Notes: generated by a model from the letters alone, not told the origin. 50,719 nucleotides of DNA from an uncultured Gemmiger sp. (GCA_934502625.1 CAKSUQ010000018.1:1-50719); one strand, 5' to 3'. Counted from the stretch's first letter, positions 33,082-41,962 are shown. Program-made: numbers and translations.

Positions 33082-35484
33082 TTATTTGACGGGAGTAGCG
33101 CCCCAGATGTCACGCGCATAGTCCATGATGGAACGGTCTGCGCTGAAGATGCCTGCGTTGGAGATGTTCTTCAGGCTCATGTGGTTCCACTTCTGCTTGT
33201 CGCGGTACAGCTCCTGCAGGTCGTGCTGGGCACGGCGGTAATCCTTGAAGTCCGCCATGACCATGTACGGGTCGGAGTTGCGCAGATTGCTCGTGACCTC
33301 GCTGAAGTTCTCGCCGTTCCAGCCCTTCTCCAAGAAGTCCAGCACGGCCATCGCGGTATTGTCGCCGTTGATGAAAGCGCCGGGGTGGTAGCCCATGCCC
33401 TTCAGGGCGTTGACTTCGGGGGTCAGCATACCGAAGATGATCTCGTTCTCGTGGCCGGCGGCGTCGGCGATCTCGACGTTCGCGCCGTCCAGCGTGCCCA
33501 GCGTGATCGCGCCGTTCAGCATGAACTTCATGTTGCCGGTGCCGGAAGCCTCGGTGCCGGCCAGAGAGATCTGCTCAGAGACCTCGGACGCGGGCATCAG
33601 GCGCTCGGACAGGCTGACGCAGTAGTCCTCCAGATAGACGATGCGCAGCTTGCCGCGGACGGCGGGATCCTCGTCGATCAGCTTGCCCAGCTTGCAGATC
33701 ATGCGGATCATCTGCTTTGCCATGTAGTAGCCGGGGGCGGCCTTCGCGCCGAAGATGTAGGTCTTGGGGGTGAACTCGGCGTTCGGGTTGTTCTTCAGGT
33801 ACAGGTACTCGGCTGCGATGTTCAGGGCGTTCAGGTGCTGGCGCTTGTACTCGTGCATGCGCTTGACCTGACAGTCGAAGATGGAATCGGGGTCGATGAC
33901 CTGACCCGTGGACTTCTGCAGGTAGTTGGCGAAGATGACCTTGTTCTCGCGCTTGACCTTGGCGGCGGCAGCCTGCACGGTCTTGTCGTCGACGAACTTC
34001 TCCAGCTTCTTCAGCTCGGAGGCATCGGTCTTGAAGCCGTCGCCGATGGTCTCCTCCAGCAGCTTCGTCAGGCCGGGGTTGGAGCAGAGCAGCCAGCGGC
34101 GGTAGGCAATGCCGTTCGTGACGTTCTTGAACGCCTTGGGCTTGAACAGGAAGTAGTCATGGAAGACGCTGTCCTTGATGATCTCGCTGTGCAGCTTGGA
34201 AACACCGTTGATGGCGTGGCAGGTGTAGGCGCAGATGTTGGCCGTGCGCACCTGATTGTCGCCGATGATCGCCATGTAGTCGATCTTGCCCTGATCGCCG
34301 GGGAAGGCCTGCGCCAGCTCGGCGCGGCAGCGGCGATCCATCTCGCAGACGATCTGCCAGATGCGGGGCAGGGTGTTGCGGAAGATGTCGGCGTTCCACT
34401 TTTCCAGCGCCTCGCTCATGACGGTGTGGTTCGTGTACGCAAAGACCTTGCGGCAGATGTCGAAGGCGGCGTCCCACTCATAGCTGCACTCGTCCAGCAG
34501 GATGCGCATCATTTCGGGGATGGCGACGGTGGGGTGGGTATCGTTCAGCTGGATGCTGACCTTGTCGGCTAGATTGTCCAGCGTGCCGTACTGGTTCAGG
34601 TGGTTCTGCAGGATGTCGGCGATGGACGCTGCAGAGAAGAAGTACTGCTGGCGCAGACGCAGGATCTTGCCCTCGGTGTGGTTGTCGTTGGGGTACAGGA
34701 TCTTGGAGATCAGCTCGGCCGAAGCAGACTGGCTGATGGCGGTGTTGTAGTTGCCGGCGTTGAAGCTGCTCATGTCGAAGCTGGGGGCTTTCGCCTGCCA
34801 CAGACGCAGCTTGGAAACACCGTTGCTGCCGTAACCGGCGACATACATGTCGTTGGGCACGGCGATGACGGAGTTGTAGTTCTCGTACTTGACGTGGTGG
34901 AAGCCGCCCTCCCACGTCTCGACGGCCTGACCGTCAAAGCGGATCTCCTGCGCCTGGTCGGGGTGGCTCTTGATCCAGACCTGACCGCCGGGCAGCCAGT
35001 TGTCAGCGGTCTCCTGCTGCCAACCGTCGACGATCTTCTGCTTGAAGATGCCGTACTCGTAGAGGATAGAGTAGCCGGTGCCGGGGATGCAGTCGGTGGC
35101 CATGCCGTCCAGATAGCAGGCGGCCAGACGACCCAGACCGCCGTTGCCGAGACCTGCGTCGGGCTCCTGCTCGTAGATGGTGTCGATCTTGACGTCGGCG
35201 TCGGCCAGCACACTCTCGGCGACTTCATTCAGGCCGAGGTTGAACAGGCTCGTGCGCAGGCTGCGGCCCATCAGGAACTCCATGCAGAGGTAGTAGACCT
35301 GCTTTTTGCCCTCACCCAGAACCTTGGACTGGAACTGCTTCTGGCGGTCGGACATGATCTGGCGGGTGATCATGGCGAGGCAGCGGTAGATCTGATCGGC
35401 GGAGGCAGTGTCCAGCGTGACGTTGCACTCGCTCATCAGCTTATCTTTGAGCAGCTTCTCAAATTCGCGTTTGGTGTATTTCAA
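33082..35484 (-). CDS. glgP: Glycogen/starch/maltodextrin phosphorylase
   Basis: 800 residues, full length for the family. The start is TTG at 35484, with AAGGAGAG 8 bp upstream. Marks: PDAGLGNGGLGRLAACYLD, QLNDTHPTVAIPEMMRILLDE, VKRMHEYKRQHLN and the PLP site EASGTGNMKFMLNGA with Lys653. It removes glucose from alpha-1,4-glucan ends using phosphate to give glucose-1-phosphate in the cytoplasm. With the GH13 and GH31 enzymes it completes intracellular breakdown of glycogen or imported maltodextrin. Transcribed from the promoter at 35569-35597. Confidence 0.95.
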   Translation of the reverse strand: MKYTKREFEKLLKDKLMSECNVTLDTASADQIYRCLAMITRQIMSDRQKQFQSKVLGEGKKQVYYLCMEFLMGRSLRTSLFNLGLNEVAESVLADADVKIDTIYEQEPDAGLGNGGLGRLAACYLDGMATDCIPGTGYSILYEYGIFKQKIVDGWQQETADNWLPGGQVWIKSHPDQAQEIRFDGQAVETWEGGFHHVKYENYNSVIAVPNDMYVAGYGSNGVSKLRLWQAKAPSFDMSSFNAGNYNTAISQSASAELISKILYPNDNHTEGKILRLRQQYFFSAASIADILQNHLNQYGTLDNLADKVSIQLNDTHPTVAIPEMMRILLDECSYEWDAAFDICRKVFAYTNHTVMSEALEKWNADIFRNTLPRIWQIVCEMDRRCRAELAQAFPGDQGKIDYMAIIGDNQVRTANICAYTCHAINGVSKLHSEIIKDSVFHDYFLFKPKAFKNVTNGIAYRRWLLCSNPGLTKLLEETIGDGFKTDASELKKLEKFVDDKTVQAAAAKVKRENKVIFANYLQKSTGQVIDPDSIFDCQVKRMHEYKRQHLNALNIAAEYLYLKNNPNAEFTPKTYIFGAKAAPGYYMAKQMIRMICKLGKLIDEDPAVRGKLRIVYLEDYCVSLSERLMPASEVSEQISLAGTEASGTGNMKFMLNGAITLGTLDGANVEIADAAGHENEIIFGMLTPEVNALKGMGYHPGAFINGDNTAMAVLDFLEKGWNGENFSEVTSNLRNSDPYMVMADFKDYRRAQHDLQELYRDKQKWNHMSLKNISNAGIFSADRSIMDYARDIWGATPVK

Positions 35485-35568
35485 AATCGTTCTCTCCTTA
35501 TTTTCATTTTATCCGGGATAACAGATTTTTGCTCTTGTTTTGGATGTGTTCAATAAACCACACTATAG

Positions 35569-35597
35569 ATTATACCTGTGTTTTGGAGATTGCGCAA
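35569..35597 (-). promoter_or_regulatory. Promoter of glgP
   Basis: On the minus strand, TTGCGC (35592-35597), 17-bp spacer, TATAAT (35569-35574), leaving a leader of about 80 nt with no recognisable riboswitch. Confidence 0.7.
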
Positions 35598-35647
35598 GTC
35601 AAATTTGTTTGTTTACAGCTTTTTTATACAAATCCGTCAAAAAGGGC

Positions 35648-35676
35648 TTTTGCAAACAGGAGTTTTGTATTATAAT
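35648..35676 (+). promoter_or_regulatory. Promoter of zapA-U32
   Basis: TTTTGC (35648-35653), 17-bp spacer, TATAAT (35671-35676); the -10 is perfect and the -35 weak. Divergent from the glgP promoter. Confidence 0.65.
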
Positions 35677-35741
35677 AATTGTAACATTCTGTACCCCGGC
35701 TGCCAATGCGGGCTGTGCAGAGACCGGAAGGAGTATGATGT

Positions 35742-36119
35742 ATGGGTATGGCTACCTCGAAAGTGCGGCTGAACATCTGCGGTTCCAGCTATGTAGTCAA
35801 CACGAGCGAGAGCGAGGATTATATGCAGAACCTCGCCGATCGGCTGAATCTCGACATGAATGAACTGATGGCGTCCTCGAACTCCATCTCGATTACGACC
35901 GCCGCCGTCATGACCGCGCTGAACTACCGTGACGAGCTGGAAAAGGCCAGCGGCAGCGCCGACAATATGCGCCGCCAGATCAAAGACTACCTCGAAGATG
36001 CCGCCAGCGCCAAGATGGCCGCCGAGGACGCCCGCCGCGAGAACGCATCCCTGAAGCGCCGCATCGACGAGCTGGAACGCCGCCTGCGCCGCAGCCAGTT
36101 CCCGGTGGAGGGCGAATGA
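35742..36119 (+). CDS. zapA: Cell division protein ZapA
   Basis: 125 residues; AAGGAG lies upstream of ATG 35742, and a second ATG at 35748 is also possible. N-terminal ZapA head (SKVRLNICGSSYVVNTSESEDYMQNLADRL) and a C-terminal coiled coil (AAEDARRENASLKRRIDELERRL). It bundles FtsZ filaments at the division ring. Its stop overlaps the U32 peptidase start (ATGA), a pairing often seen in Firmicutes. Confidence 0.88.
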   Translation: MGMATSKVRLNICGSSYVVNTSESEDYMQNLADRLNLDMNELMASSNSISITTAAVMTALNYRDELEKASGSADNMRRQIKDYLEDAASAKMAAEDARRENASLKRRIDELERRLRRSQFPVEGE

Positions 36120-38191
36120 GCCGCCCCGAAATTTTAGCCCCGGCGGGTAACCGTGAGATGCTTGGCGCCGCTGTGTTCAGCGGCGCTGATGCTGTTTATC
36201 TGGGGCTGACAGGCTACAACGCCCGCCGCACGGCGGGCAACTTTACGCCGGAGGAGCTGCGGGAGGCCGTGTCCTTCTGCCATGCGCGCGGCGTGAAAGT
36301 CCACGTGACGCTGAACACCCTCGTCTATGACCGCGAGCTGGCGGGGCTGGCGGACGCGGTGCGTGCCGTGGCCGCAGCGGGCGCGGACGCTGTCATCGCC
36401 GACGATCTGGCGACGGCGCAGCTTGTCAAGGCCATCGCGCCGACGCTGCACCTGCACGGCTCGACCCAGATGAGCGTCCACACGCCGGAAGGCGCAAAAG
36501 AGCTGGCCGCTCTGGGCTATGACCGGGTGATTCTCGCACGTGAGCTGTCGCTGGAGGAGATCCGCGCGGTCTGCGAGGCCAGCCCGATCGAGGTCGAAGT
36601 GTTTGTCCACGGCGCGCTCTGCATGAGCGTGTCCGGCCAGTGCATGATGAGCGCCTTCCTCGGCGGCCGCAGCGGCAACCGGGGTGCCTGCGCGGGTCCC
36701 TGCCGCCTGCCGTTTGACGCCAGCGCGGGCTTGCGCCCCGGCCAGCCCGGCAAGGCCTGCCACCTGAGCTTGAAAGACATGGACTACATCCCGCACCTGC
36801 GGGAACTGATGGACGCGGGCGTCGCCAGCGTCAAAATTGAAGGCCGCCTGCGCACGCCGGAGTATGCGGCGGCGGTCGTCACGGCCTGCCGCGCGGTATG
36901 CGACGGCCAGCCCTACGACGAAAAACTCGTGCGGGACATTTTTTCCCGCTCCGGCTTCACCGACGGCTACCTGACGAACCACAACGACGGAAAAATGTTC
37001 GGCGTGCGCACCGAGGCCGACGCGGCAGCTACTCGCGCCGCCACACCGAAGGCGCGCGAGCTGTTCCGCCGTGAATTGCAGCGCGTGCCGCTGCACTATG
37101 AGGTCAGCGGTGGCGTGGAGGACGGCGGCGTCAAGCTGACGGCCTATGACGACGACGGCCACAAGGTCAGCGTCTACAGCGCCGACGAGCCGCAGCCCGC
37201 CCAGAAAGACCCGATGCCCGGTGTCGAGCGCGCCCTCGGCAAGACCGGCGGCACGCCGTTTACCATGGCGAGCCTGCACGCCGCGCCGGGGGAGGGCGGT
37301 CTGGGCTTCCTGCCCGGCTCGGCGTGGAATGAGCTGCGCCGCGAAGCGCTGGACAAGCTGCTGGAAAAGCGCGGCGAGGTCAAGCCCCACGCCTTGCAGG
37401 ACTACACCGTGCCGACCTATCCGGCGCATACGGTGGGGGCACTGCCCGCGCTGGCAGCGCGGTTTTCTGGTGCGGCGCAGTGCCCGGCGGACGCTGTGGA
37501 CAAGCTGCAATATCTGGTCTTCCCGATCGCCGAGGCCGAGAGCATCCCGGAGGAATGGCGCGGCAAGACCCTGTTGGAGTTGCCCCGCGTCATGTTCGGC
37601 AAATGGGAGCAGAAGACCGCTGCCCGGCTGGACGCCCTGCAGGACGCAGGCTTTGCCGGGGCGGTCGTCAACAACCCGGCACAGTTCCGGCTGGCGGACG
37701 GTTGGACGCTGTACGGCGGCCTTGGCCTGAACGTCACGAACCCGATGAGCGCCGCGCGGTACAAAGCGCTGGGCGTCGTGGGGATGCTTTTGCAGCCGGA
37801 GACCGCCCTGACCGCTATGACGGCGGTTGCCCCCGGTGTGCCGACGGCGGCGCTGTGCTACGGCCACCTGCCACTGATGCTGACCCGCGCCTGCCCCCTG
37901 CGCAATGTGCGGGACTGCGGCAAATGTCAGGGCGGCGGCACGCTGCGCGACCGCAAGGGGCGCGACTTCACCGTGACCTGCTCCGCCCCCGGCGGCGCAG
38001 GTGTGCGCACGGTGTTCAATCCGGTGCCCCTCTACATGGGCGAGCGCCTGCGCGAGATGCCTGTGGACGTGGCAGTCGCGGCCTTTACCACCGAGTCCCC
38101 CGCCCGCGTTTTCCAGATTTTAGAGATGCTTTTTGCCTCTCGCCCGTTTGACAGCGAGTTTACGAGAGGGCTATACTATACGAATAATTAG
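36116..38191 (+). CDS. Peptidase U32 family protein
   Basis: 691 residues, starting in the ATGA overlap with zapA. The U32 core includes PEILAPAGNREMLGAAVFSG, ADAVYLG, VHVTLNTLVYDREL, STQMSVHTPEGA and SVKIEGRLRTPEYAA. Cys169, Cys176, Cys192 and Cys196 match the four cysteines proposed to hold an iron-sulfur cluster in RlhA/TrhP-like members. A C-terminal extension after about residue 400 matches the longer DUF3656-containing class. Proposed roles are rRNA/tRNA hydroxylation or collagenase-like proteolysis; RNA modification is the better fit for the Cys set, but this is family inference. Confidence 0.9.
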   Translation: MSRPEILAPAGNREMLGAAVFSGADAVYLGLTGYNARRTAGNFTPEELREAVSFCHARGVKVHVTLNTLVYDRELAGLADAVRAVAAAGADAVIADDLATAQLVKAIAPTLHLHGSTQMSVHTPEGAKELAALGYDRVILARELSLEEIRAVCEASPIEVEVFVHGALCMSVSGQCMMSAFLGGRSGNRGACAGPCRLPFDASAGLRPGQPGKACHLSLKDMDYIPHLRELMDAGVASVKIEGRLRTPEYAAAVVTACRAVCDGQPYDEKLVRDIFSRSGFTDGYLTNHNDGKMFGVRTEADAAATRAATPKARELFRRELQRVPLHYEVSGGVEDGGVKLTAYDDDGHKVSVYSADEPQPAQKDPMPGVERALGKTGGTPFTMASLHAAPGEGGLGFLPGSAWNELRREALDKLLEKRGEVKPHALQDYTVPTYPAHTVGALPALAARFSGAAQCPADAVDKLQYLVFPIAEAESIPEEWRGKTLLELPRVMFGKWEQKTAARLDALQDAGFAGAVVNNPAQFRLADGWTLYGGLGLNVTNPMSAARYKALGVVGMLLQPETALTAMTAVAPGVPTAALCYGHLPLMLTRACPLRNVRDCGKCQGGGTLRDRKGRDFTVTCSAPGGAGVRTVFNPVPLYMGERLREMPVDVAVAAFTTESPARVFQILEMLFASRPFDSEFTRGLYYTNN

Positions 38192-38333
38192 ATAGATAAA
38201 AGATAATAGATAATAGATAATAAATGCTGTGGATTTGCTGTGGATTTTTGCCCGCAGGGCAAAAACAAAATTTTGAGCGCCGCGATCCACCAGATTTTTT
38301 ATCTTTTATCCTTTATCTATTATCTTTTTTTGG
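38192..38333. repeat. AT-rich inverted repeat between the U32 gene and dut
   Basis: The left side is built from repeated GATAATA units (TAGATAGATAAAAGATAATA...), the right side from their complement (TTATCTTTTATCCTTTATC...). Between them are a tandem TGCTGTGGATT and a TTTTTGCCC/GGGCAAAAA hairpin (38245-38265). The right arm runs into the dut ribosome site. No promoter stands out. Confidence 0.75.
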
Positions 38334-38341
38334 AGGCTCCC

Positions 38342-38785
38342 ATGACCCCTACTGTGAAATACAAAAAATTAGACCCCCGCGCGGTCGTGCCGACCTATGC
38401 CACGCCCGGCGCGGCGGCGGCGGATCTGTGCGCGGTGCTGGATGCGCCGCTGACGCTGGCACCCATGCAGCGCACCCTTGTGCCTACCGGTCTTGCTATT
38501 GAGCTGCCCGATGCGTCCTGCGTCGCCCTCGTCTATGCCCGCAGCGGTCTGTCCATCAAGCACGGCCTCTGCATGGCGAACGGTGTCGGCGTCATCGACA
38601 GCGACTATCGCGGTGAGCTGCGCGTGCCGATGGTGAACCTGTCCGACACATCCTACACCATCCAGCCCGGCGAGCGCGTCGCCCAGCTCTGCATCGCCCC
38701 CGTCTGGCAGGCGGCCTTCGCCCCTGCCGACGAGCTGACCGACACGGAAAGAGGCACCGGTGGCTTTGGCTCGACAGGAAAGTAA
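38342..38785 (+). CDS. dut: dUTP diphosphatase
   Basis: 147 residues from ATG 38342 with TTGGAGG upstream. Five trimeric-dUTPase motifs are visible: YATPGAAAADLCA, ARSGLSIKHGL, NGVGVIDSDYRGEL, PGERVAQLCI and GTGGFGSTGK. It hydrolyses dUTP to dUMP and PPi, limiting uracil in DNA and supplying thymidylate synthesis. Stands alone after the AT-rich repeat; the palindromic element at 38795 follows 9 bp after the stop. Confidence 0.95.
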   Translation: MTPTVKYKKLDPRAVVPTYATPGAAAADLCAVLDAPLTLAPMQRTLVPTGLAIELPDASCVALVYARSGLSIKHGLCMANGVGVIDSDYRGELRVPMVNLSDTSYTIQPGERVAQLCIAPVWQAAFAPADELTDTERGTGGFGSTGK

Positions 38786-38794
38786 AAGCCGGGC

Positions 38795-38939
38795 GGCTTC
38801 CCCTGAGGGGGAAGCTGTCAGCGGCCCCGCCCGCTGACTGATGAGGGGCAAACTTCCAGCAGCAACCCATTACCGGGTTGCAACGGCAGCGCCGCCCCTC
38901 ATCCGGCGCTTCGCGCCACCTTCCCCCTCAGGGGAAGGC
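38795..38939 (-). repeat. Palindromic intergenic element, copy 4 (inverted)
   Basis: 145 bp in opposite orientation to the other copies: begins GGCTTCCCCTGAGGGGGAAGC then CTGATGAGGGGC, ends GCCCCTCATCCGGCGC then CCTTCCCCCTCAGGGGAAGG; central ACCCATTACCGGGT. Confidence 0.87.
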
Positions 38940-39016
38940 AATTTTGCGCAGGCGGCTTACTTTTCCACACTTCGACATCCCCATCTGCTTATAATAGACC
39001 AGAAAGGAAGCACACT

Positions 39017-39571
39017 ATGGCACTGATCCTTGCCTCCGGCAGCCCGCGCCGCCGTGAGCTGATGGCGCTCATCACACCGGACTACACCGTCATCACGAGC
39101 GACGTCGACGAGACGAAGATCGCGGCGGATTCCCCGGCGCACCTCGCGAAAGCCTTGGCGACCGCCAAAGCCCGCGCCGTGGCCGAGGAACACCCCGGCG
39201 ACATTGTCTGCGGCTTCGACACGGTGGTTGAGTGCGAGGGCGAGGTCTTCGGCAAGCCGAGGGACGAGGCCGACGCCGTGCGGATGCTGCACGCCCTGTC
39301 GGGGCGCGTGCACCGGGTACATACCGGGGTCTGCGTCTGCCAGGGCGGCCGCGCTGCGGCCACTGCCGAGACAACACTTGTCCATTTCTCGCCCATTGCC
39401 GAGGACGACCTGCGCGCCTATGTGCGCACACCGGAACCCTACGACAAGGCGGGCGCGTATGCCATTCAGGGGCATGCAGCGCTGTGGTGTGCGGGCATCG
39501 AAGGGTGCTACTACAACATCATGGGGCTGCCTGTTCACCGCACGGCACAGCTGCTGCGCGAGTTTGCGTAA
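39017..39571 (+). CDS. maf: Maf-family nucleotide pyrophosphatase
   Basis: 184 residues, ATG preceded by AAAGGAAG. Maf motifs: LILASGSPRRRELM, DVDETKI, IVCGFDTVVECEGEVFGKP, GRVHRVHTGVCV, and YDKAGAYAIQGHAALWCAGIEGCYYNIMGLP. These enzymes hydrolyse dTTP/UTP or modified pyrimidine nucleotides. The gene pair maf-mreB is common in Firmicutes; here mreB follows by 81 bp. A TATAAT lies at about 38991, but no convincing -35 is seen. Confidence 0.93.
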   Translation: MALILASGSPRRRELMALITPDYTVITSDVDETKIAADSPAHLAKALATAKARAVAEEHPGDIVCGFDTVVECEGEVFGKPRDEADAVRMLHALSGRVHRVHTGVCVCQGGRAAATAETTLVHFSPIAEDDLRAYVRTPEPYDKAGAYAIQGHAALWCAGIEGCYYNIMGLPVHRTAQLLREFA

Positions 39572-39652
39572 AGCGCATACAGCCCCGGAACGGGGGATTG
39601 TATGGCAAGATTCTGCAACATTTTTACACGCTTTTTCGGGAGAATACACGCT

Positions 39653-40672
39653 ATGTTTACCAAGGACATCGGCATTGATCTGGGCACTGCGAACACGCTG
39701 GTCTACATGAAGGGACGCGGCATCATCATGCGCGAGCCGAGCGTCGTCGCCGTCGACCCGCGCAGCGACGAGCTGCGGGTGCGCAGCGTCGGCCACGAGG
39801 CCAAGGCAGTCATTGGCCGCGCGCCCGGCTCCATCGTGGCCGTCCGCCCGCTGAAGGACGGCGTCATTGCCGACTTTGACATTACGGCCGCCATGCTGCA
39901 AAGCTTCATCCGGCAGGCCTGCGGCAACAGCATCCTCGCGCGGCCGCGCGTCGTCATCTGTGTGCCCTCCGGTGTCACCGAAGTCGAGCGCCGCGCTGTG
40001 CGGCAGGCCGCCGCCAAGGCGGGCGCGCGCCAAGTTACCGTCATCGAGGAACCCATGGCTGCCGCCATCGGCAGCGGTCTGCCCACGACCGACGCCGTCG
40101 GCAGCATGATCGTCGACATCGGCGGCGGCACGGCGGAGGTGGCCGTCATCAGCCTGTCGGGCATCGTCGCCAGCCGCAGTGTGCGCTGTGCGGGCGACGC
40201 CCTTGACCAGAGCATCATCGCTTTCATCAAGCGCAAATACAACCTGCTGGTCGGCGAGCGCACGGCCGAGCAGATCAAGATCGAGATCGGCTCGGCCTGC
40301 CCGCAGGATCCGGAGACCAGCATGGAGATCAAGGGTCGCAACCTCGTGGACGGCCTGCCGAAGGACATCCTGATCCGATCGGAGGAAGTGCGCGACGCGA
40401 TGAGTGACTGCCTGCTGCGCATCGTCGAGGCCATCAAGGACACGCTGGAATGCACCCCGCCGGAACTGTCCAGCGACATCATCGACCGGGGCATCATGCT
40501 TTCGGGCGGCGGCGCGCTGCTGCGCGGGCTGGACACCCTGATCCAGAATGAGACCGGCATCGACGTCCATATTGCCGAAAGCCCGCTGGACTGCGTCGCC
40601 TTGGGCGCAGGCGCGGTTTTGGATAACCCCGACCTCGCCGGCCGCCGCAAGGAAGAGATGAGCTATTTGTAA
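39653..40672 (+). CDS. mreB: Rod shape-determining protein MreB
   Basis: 339 residues from ATG 39653 (MFTKDIGIDLGTANTLVY, the usual MreB start) with CGGGAG upstream; an in-frame ATG at 39602 would add 17 atypical residues. Actin-fold sites: phosphate loop 1 GIDLGTANTLVYM, phosphate loop 2 MIVDIGGGTAEVAVI, adenosine motif GIMLSGGGALLRGL. It polymerises under the membrane to guide lateral wall synthesis. No mreC or mreD follows; a palindromic element and a sigma factor do. Confidence 0.94.
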   Translation: MFTKDIGIDLGTANTLVYMKGRGIIMREPSVVAVDPRSDELRVRSVGHEAKAVIGRAPGSIVAVRPLKDGVIADFDITAAMLQSFIRQACGNSILARPRVVICVPSGVTEVERRAVRQAAAKAGARQVTVIEEPMAAAIGSGLPTTDAVGSMIVDIGGGTAEVAVISLSGIVASRSVRCAGDALDQSIIAFIKRKYNLLVGERTAEQIKIEIGSACPQDPETSMEIKGRNLVDGLPKDILIRSEEVRDAMSDCLLRIVEAIKDTLECTPPELSSDIIDRGIMLSGGGALLRGLDTLIQNETGIDVHIAESPLDCVALGAGAVLDNPDLAGRRKEEMSYL

Positions 40673-40675
40673 AAA

Positions 40676-40811
40676 GCCTTCCCCTGAGGGGGAAGGTGGC
40701 CGAAGGCCGGATGAGGGGCAGCGCTGCCCCTACAACCCGTGAATGGGCTATTACGGGAAGTTTGCCCCTCATCAGTCCGCTTCGCGGACAGCTTCCCCCT
40801 CAGGGGAAGCC
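40676..40811 (+). repeat. Palindromic intergenic element, copy 5
   Basis: 136 bp, beginning 3 bp after the mreB stop. GCCTTCCCCTGAGGGGGAAGG then GGATGAGGGGC on the left; GCCCCTCATCAGTCCGC then GCTTCCCCCTCAGGGGAAGCC on the right, followed by GTTTTT. It differs from copy 2 mainly in the central palindrome (CCCGTGAATGGG). Confidence 0.88.
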
Positions 40812-40841
40812 GTTTTTCCTGCCGAACCGACGAAAAAAACA

Positions 40842-40870
40842 TTGACAAATGCCCCGTTTACAGCTATTAT
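40842..40870 (+). promoter_or_regulatory. Promoter of the sigma-factor gene
   Basis: TTGACA (40842-40847), 17-bp spacer, TATTAT (40865-40870), 33 bp before the start codon. Confidence 0.85.
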
Positions 40871-40903
40871 TAAATTGTTCGCATCTTCCCGGAGGGGGAT
40901 ACC

Positions 40904-41455
40904 ATGCAAGAGCTTGAAAAAGACCTGCCTGCCCGTGCGCAGCAGGGGGACGAGAATGCGCTCGCCGCGCTGATCGCCCGCATGATGCCCGCCATCCGCA
41001 AGGGCGCGGCTGCCAACACGGCACCCGGCCTTGACTTCGAGGATGCCGTACAGGAGGGGCTGATCGGCCTGTTCCACGCTGTGCGCGGGTTTGACCCTGC
41101 CGCCGGGCAGCCGTTTGCCGCCTACGCGGCGGCCTGCATCCGCCATGCACAGCAGGACGCCCGCCGCGCCGCACTGCGCAAAAAGCACGCGCCGCTGAAT
41201 TTCAGCGTGCCGCTGCCCGATGCGGACGGCCGCACCGACACCCGCCCCGGCCCGGAGGAACTTGCCATTTCCGGCGAGCAGTACGCCGACACACTGCGCC
41301 GTATGCAGACGGAATTGTCTGAATTGGAGCGCAAGGTGCTGTTGGCCGGGCTTGCGGGCAAGACCCCCGTGCAGACCGCGCAGGAGCTTGGTCTGCCCAC
41401 CAAAAACGTTGCCAATGCGTTGGCGCGCGCCCGCCGTAAACTGCGTGCCGGGTGA
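40904..41455 (+). CDS. Sigma-70 family RNA polymerase sigma factor (SigH-like)
   Basis: 183 residues, ATG preceded by GGAGGGGG. Region 2: ALAALIARMMPAIRKGA, then FEDAVQEGLIGLFHAVRGFDP and FAAYAAACIRHAQQDARR. Region 4: LSELERKVLLAGLAG, then a helix-turn-helix TPVQTAQELGLPTKNVANALARARRKL. Short linker, no region 1 or clear region 3, and no anti-sigma gene beside it. The region-2 wording resembles sigma-30/SigH more than ECF factors. It would direct polymerase to an unknown stress or stationary-phase regulon. Confidence 0.85.
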   Translation: MQELEKDLPARAQQGDENALAALIARMMPAIRKGAAANTAPGLDFEDAVQEGLIGLFHAVRGFDPAAGQPFAAYAAACIRHAQQDARRAALRKKHAPLNFSVPLPDADGRTDTRPGPEELAISGEQYADTLRRMQTELSELERKVLLAGLAGKTPVQTAQELGLPTKNVANALARARRKLRAG

Positions 41456-41597
41456 ACCACTTCAGGATTCAGGCGTTTGCCTGCATCATATATCAACCTG
41501 CCCCCAGTAGCGCCTAAAATCAGTTCAGTTGGTCGATTCCACATGCGTTGTTTTAGATTCTTCCGCGGGCAAATTAAACACAGAGGAGATACCCACT

Positions 41598-41876
41598 ATG
41601 TTCGAAGACAAGACTTTGGTATGCAAGGATTGCGGCAAGGAGTTCGTTTGGACCGCCGGCGAGCAGGAGTTCTACGCCAGCCGTGGTTTCGAGAACCAGC
41701 CCCAGCGCTGCAAGCCCTGCCGCGATGCCCGCAAGAATTCTACCCGTGGTGAGCGCCAGATGTTCGACGCCGTCTGCGCCAGCTGCGGCAAGGCCTGCAA
41801 GGTTCCCTTCCAGCCCCGCGAGGATCGCCCGGTCTACTGCAGCGAGTGCTTCGCCAAGATGAAGGAGAACGGCTGA
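41598..41876 (+). CDS. Small zinc-ribbon protein with two CxxC pairs per half
   Basis: 92 residues from ATG 41598 with AGAGGAG upstream. Cys9/Cys12 and Cys38/Cys41 form one zinc site (LVCKDCGKEFVWTAGEQEF, CKPC); Cys60/Cys63 (with Cys67) and Cys81/Cys84 form a second (VCASCGKACKVPFQP, YCSECF). This is the probable-zinc-ribbon plus CxxC-x-CxxC protein widespread in Firmicutes and Chloroflexi, of unknown role. The 142-bp gap before it shows only a weak promoter candidate near 41540. A strong terminator follows. Confidence 0.88.
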   Translation: MFEDKTLVCKDCGKEFVWTAGEQEFYASRGFENQPQRCKPCRDARKNSTRGERQMFDAVCASCGKACKVPFQPREDRPVYCSECFAKMKENG

Positions 41877-41915
41877 TTTACGCGCTTGTGTAAATAGTTG
41901 TAATTTTCCATTCCG

Positions 41916-41945
41916 CGCCCCGGCCTTACCGCCGGGGCGTGGTTT
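41916..41945 (+). terminator. Terminator of the zinc-ribbon gene
   Basis: 9-bp perfect stem (CGCCCCGGC at 41916-41924, GCCGGGGCG at 41931-41939) followed by TGGTTTGTT. Confidence 0.8.
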
Positions 41946-41962
41946 GTTATCGGGAACGGTAT

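Noticed and set aside
38192..38333. Possible CRISPR array or replication-origin iterons
   Set aside because: Units are short, irregular and arranged as inverted halves; no spacers of constant length and no cas or replication genes nearby.
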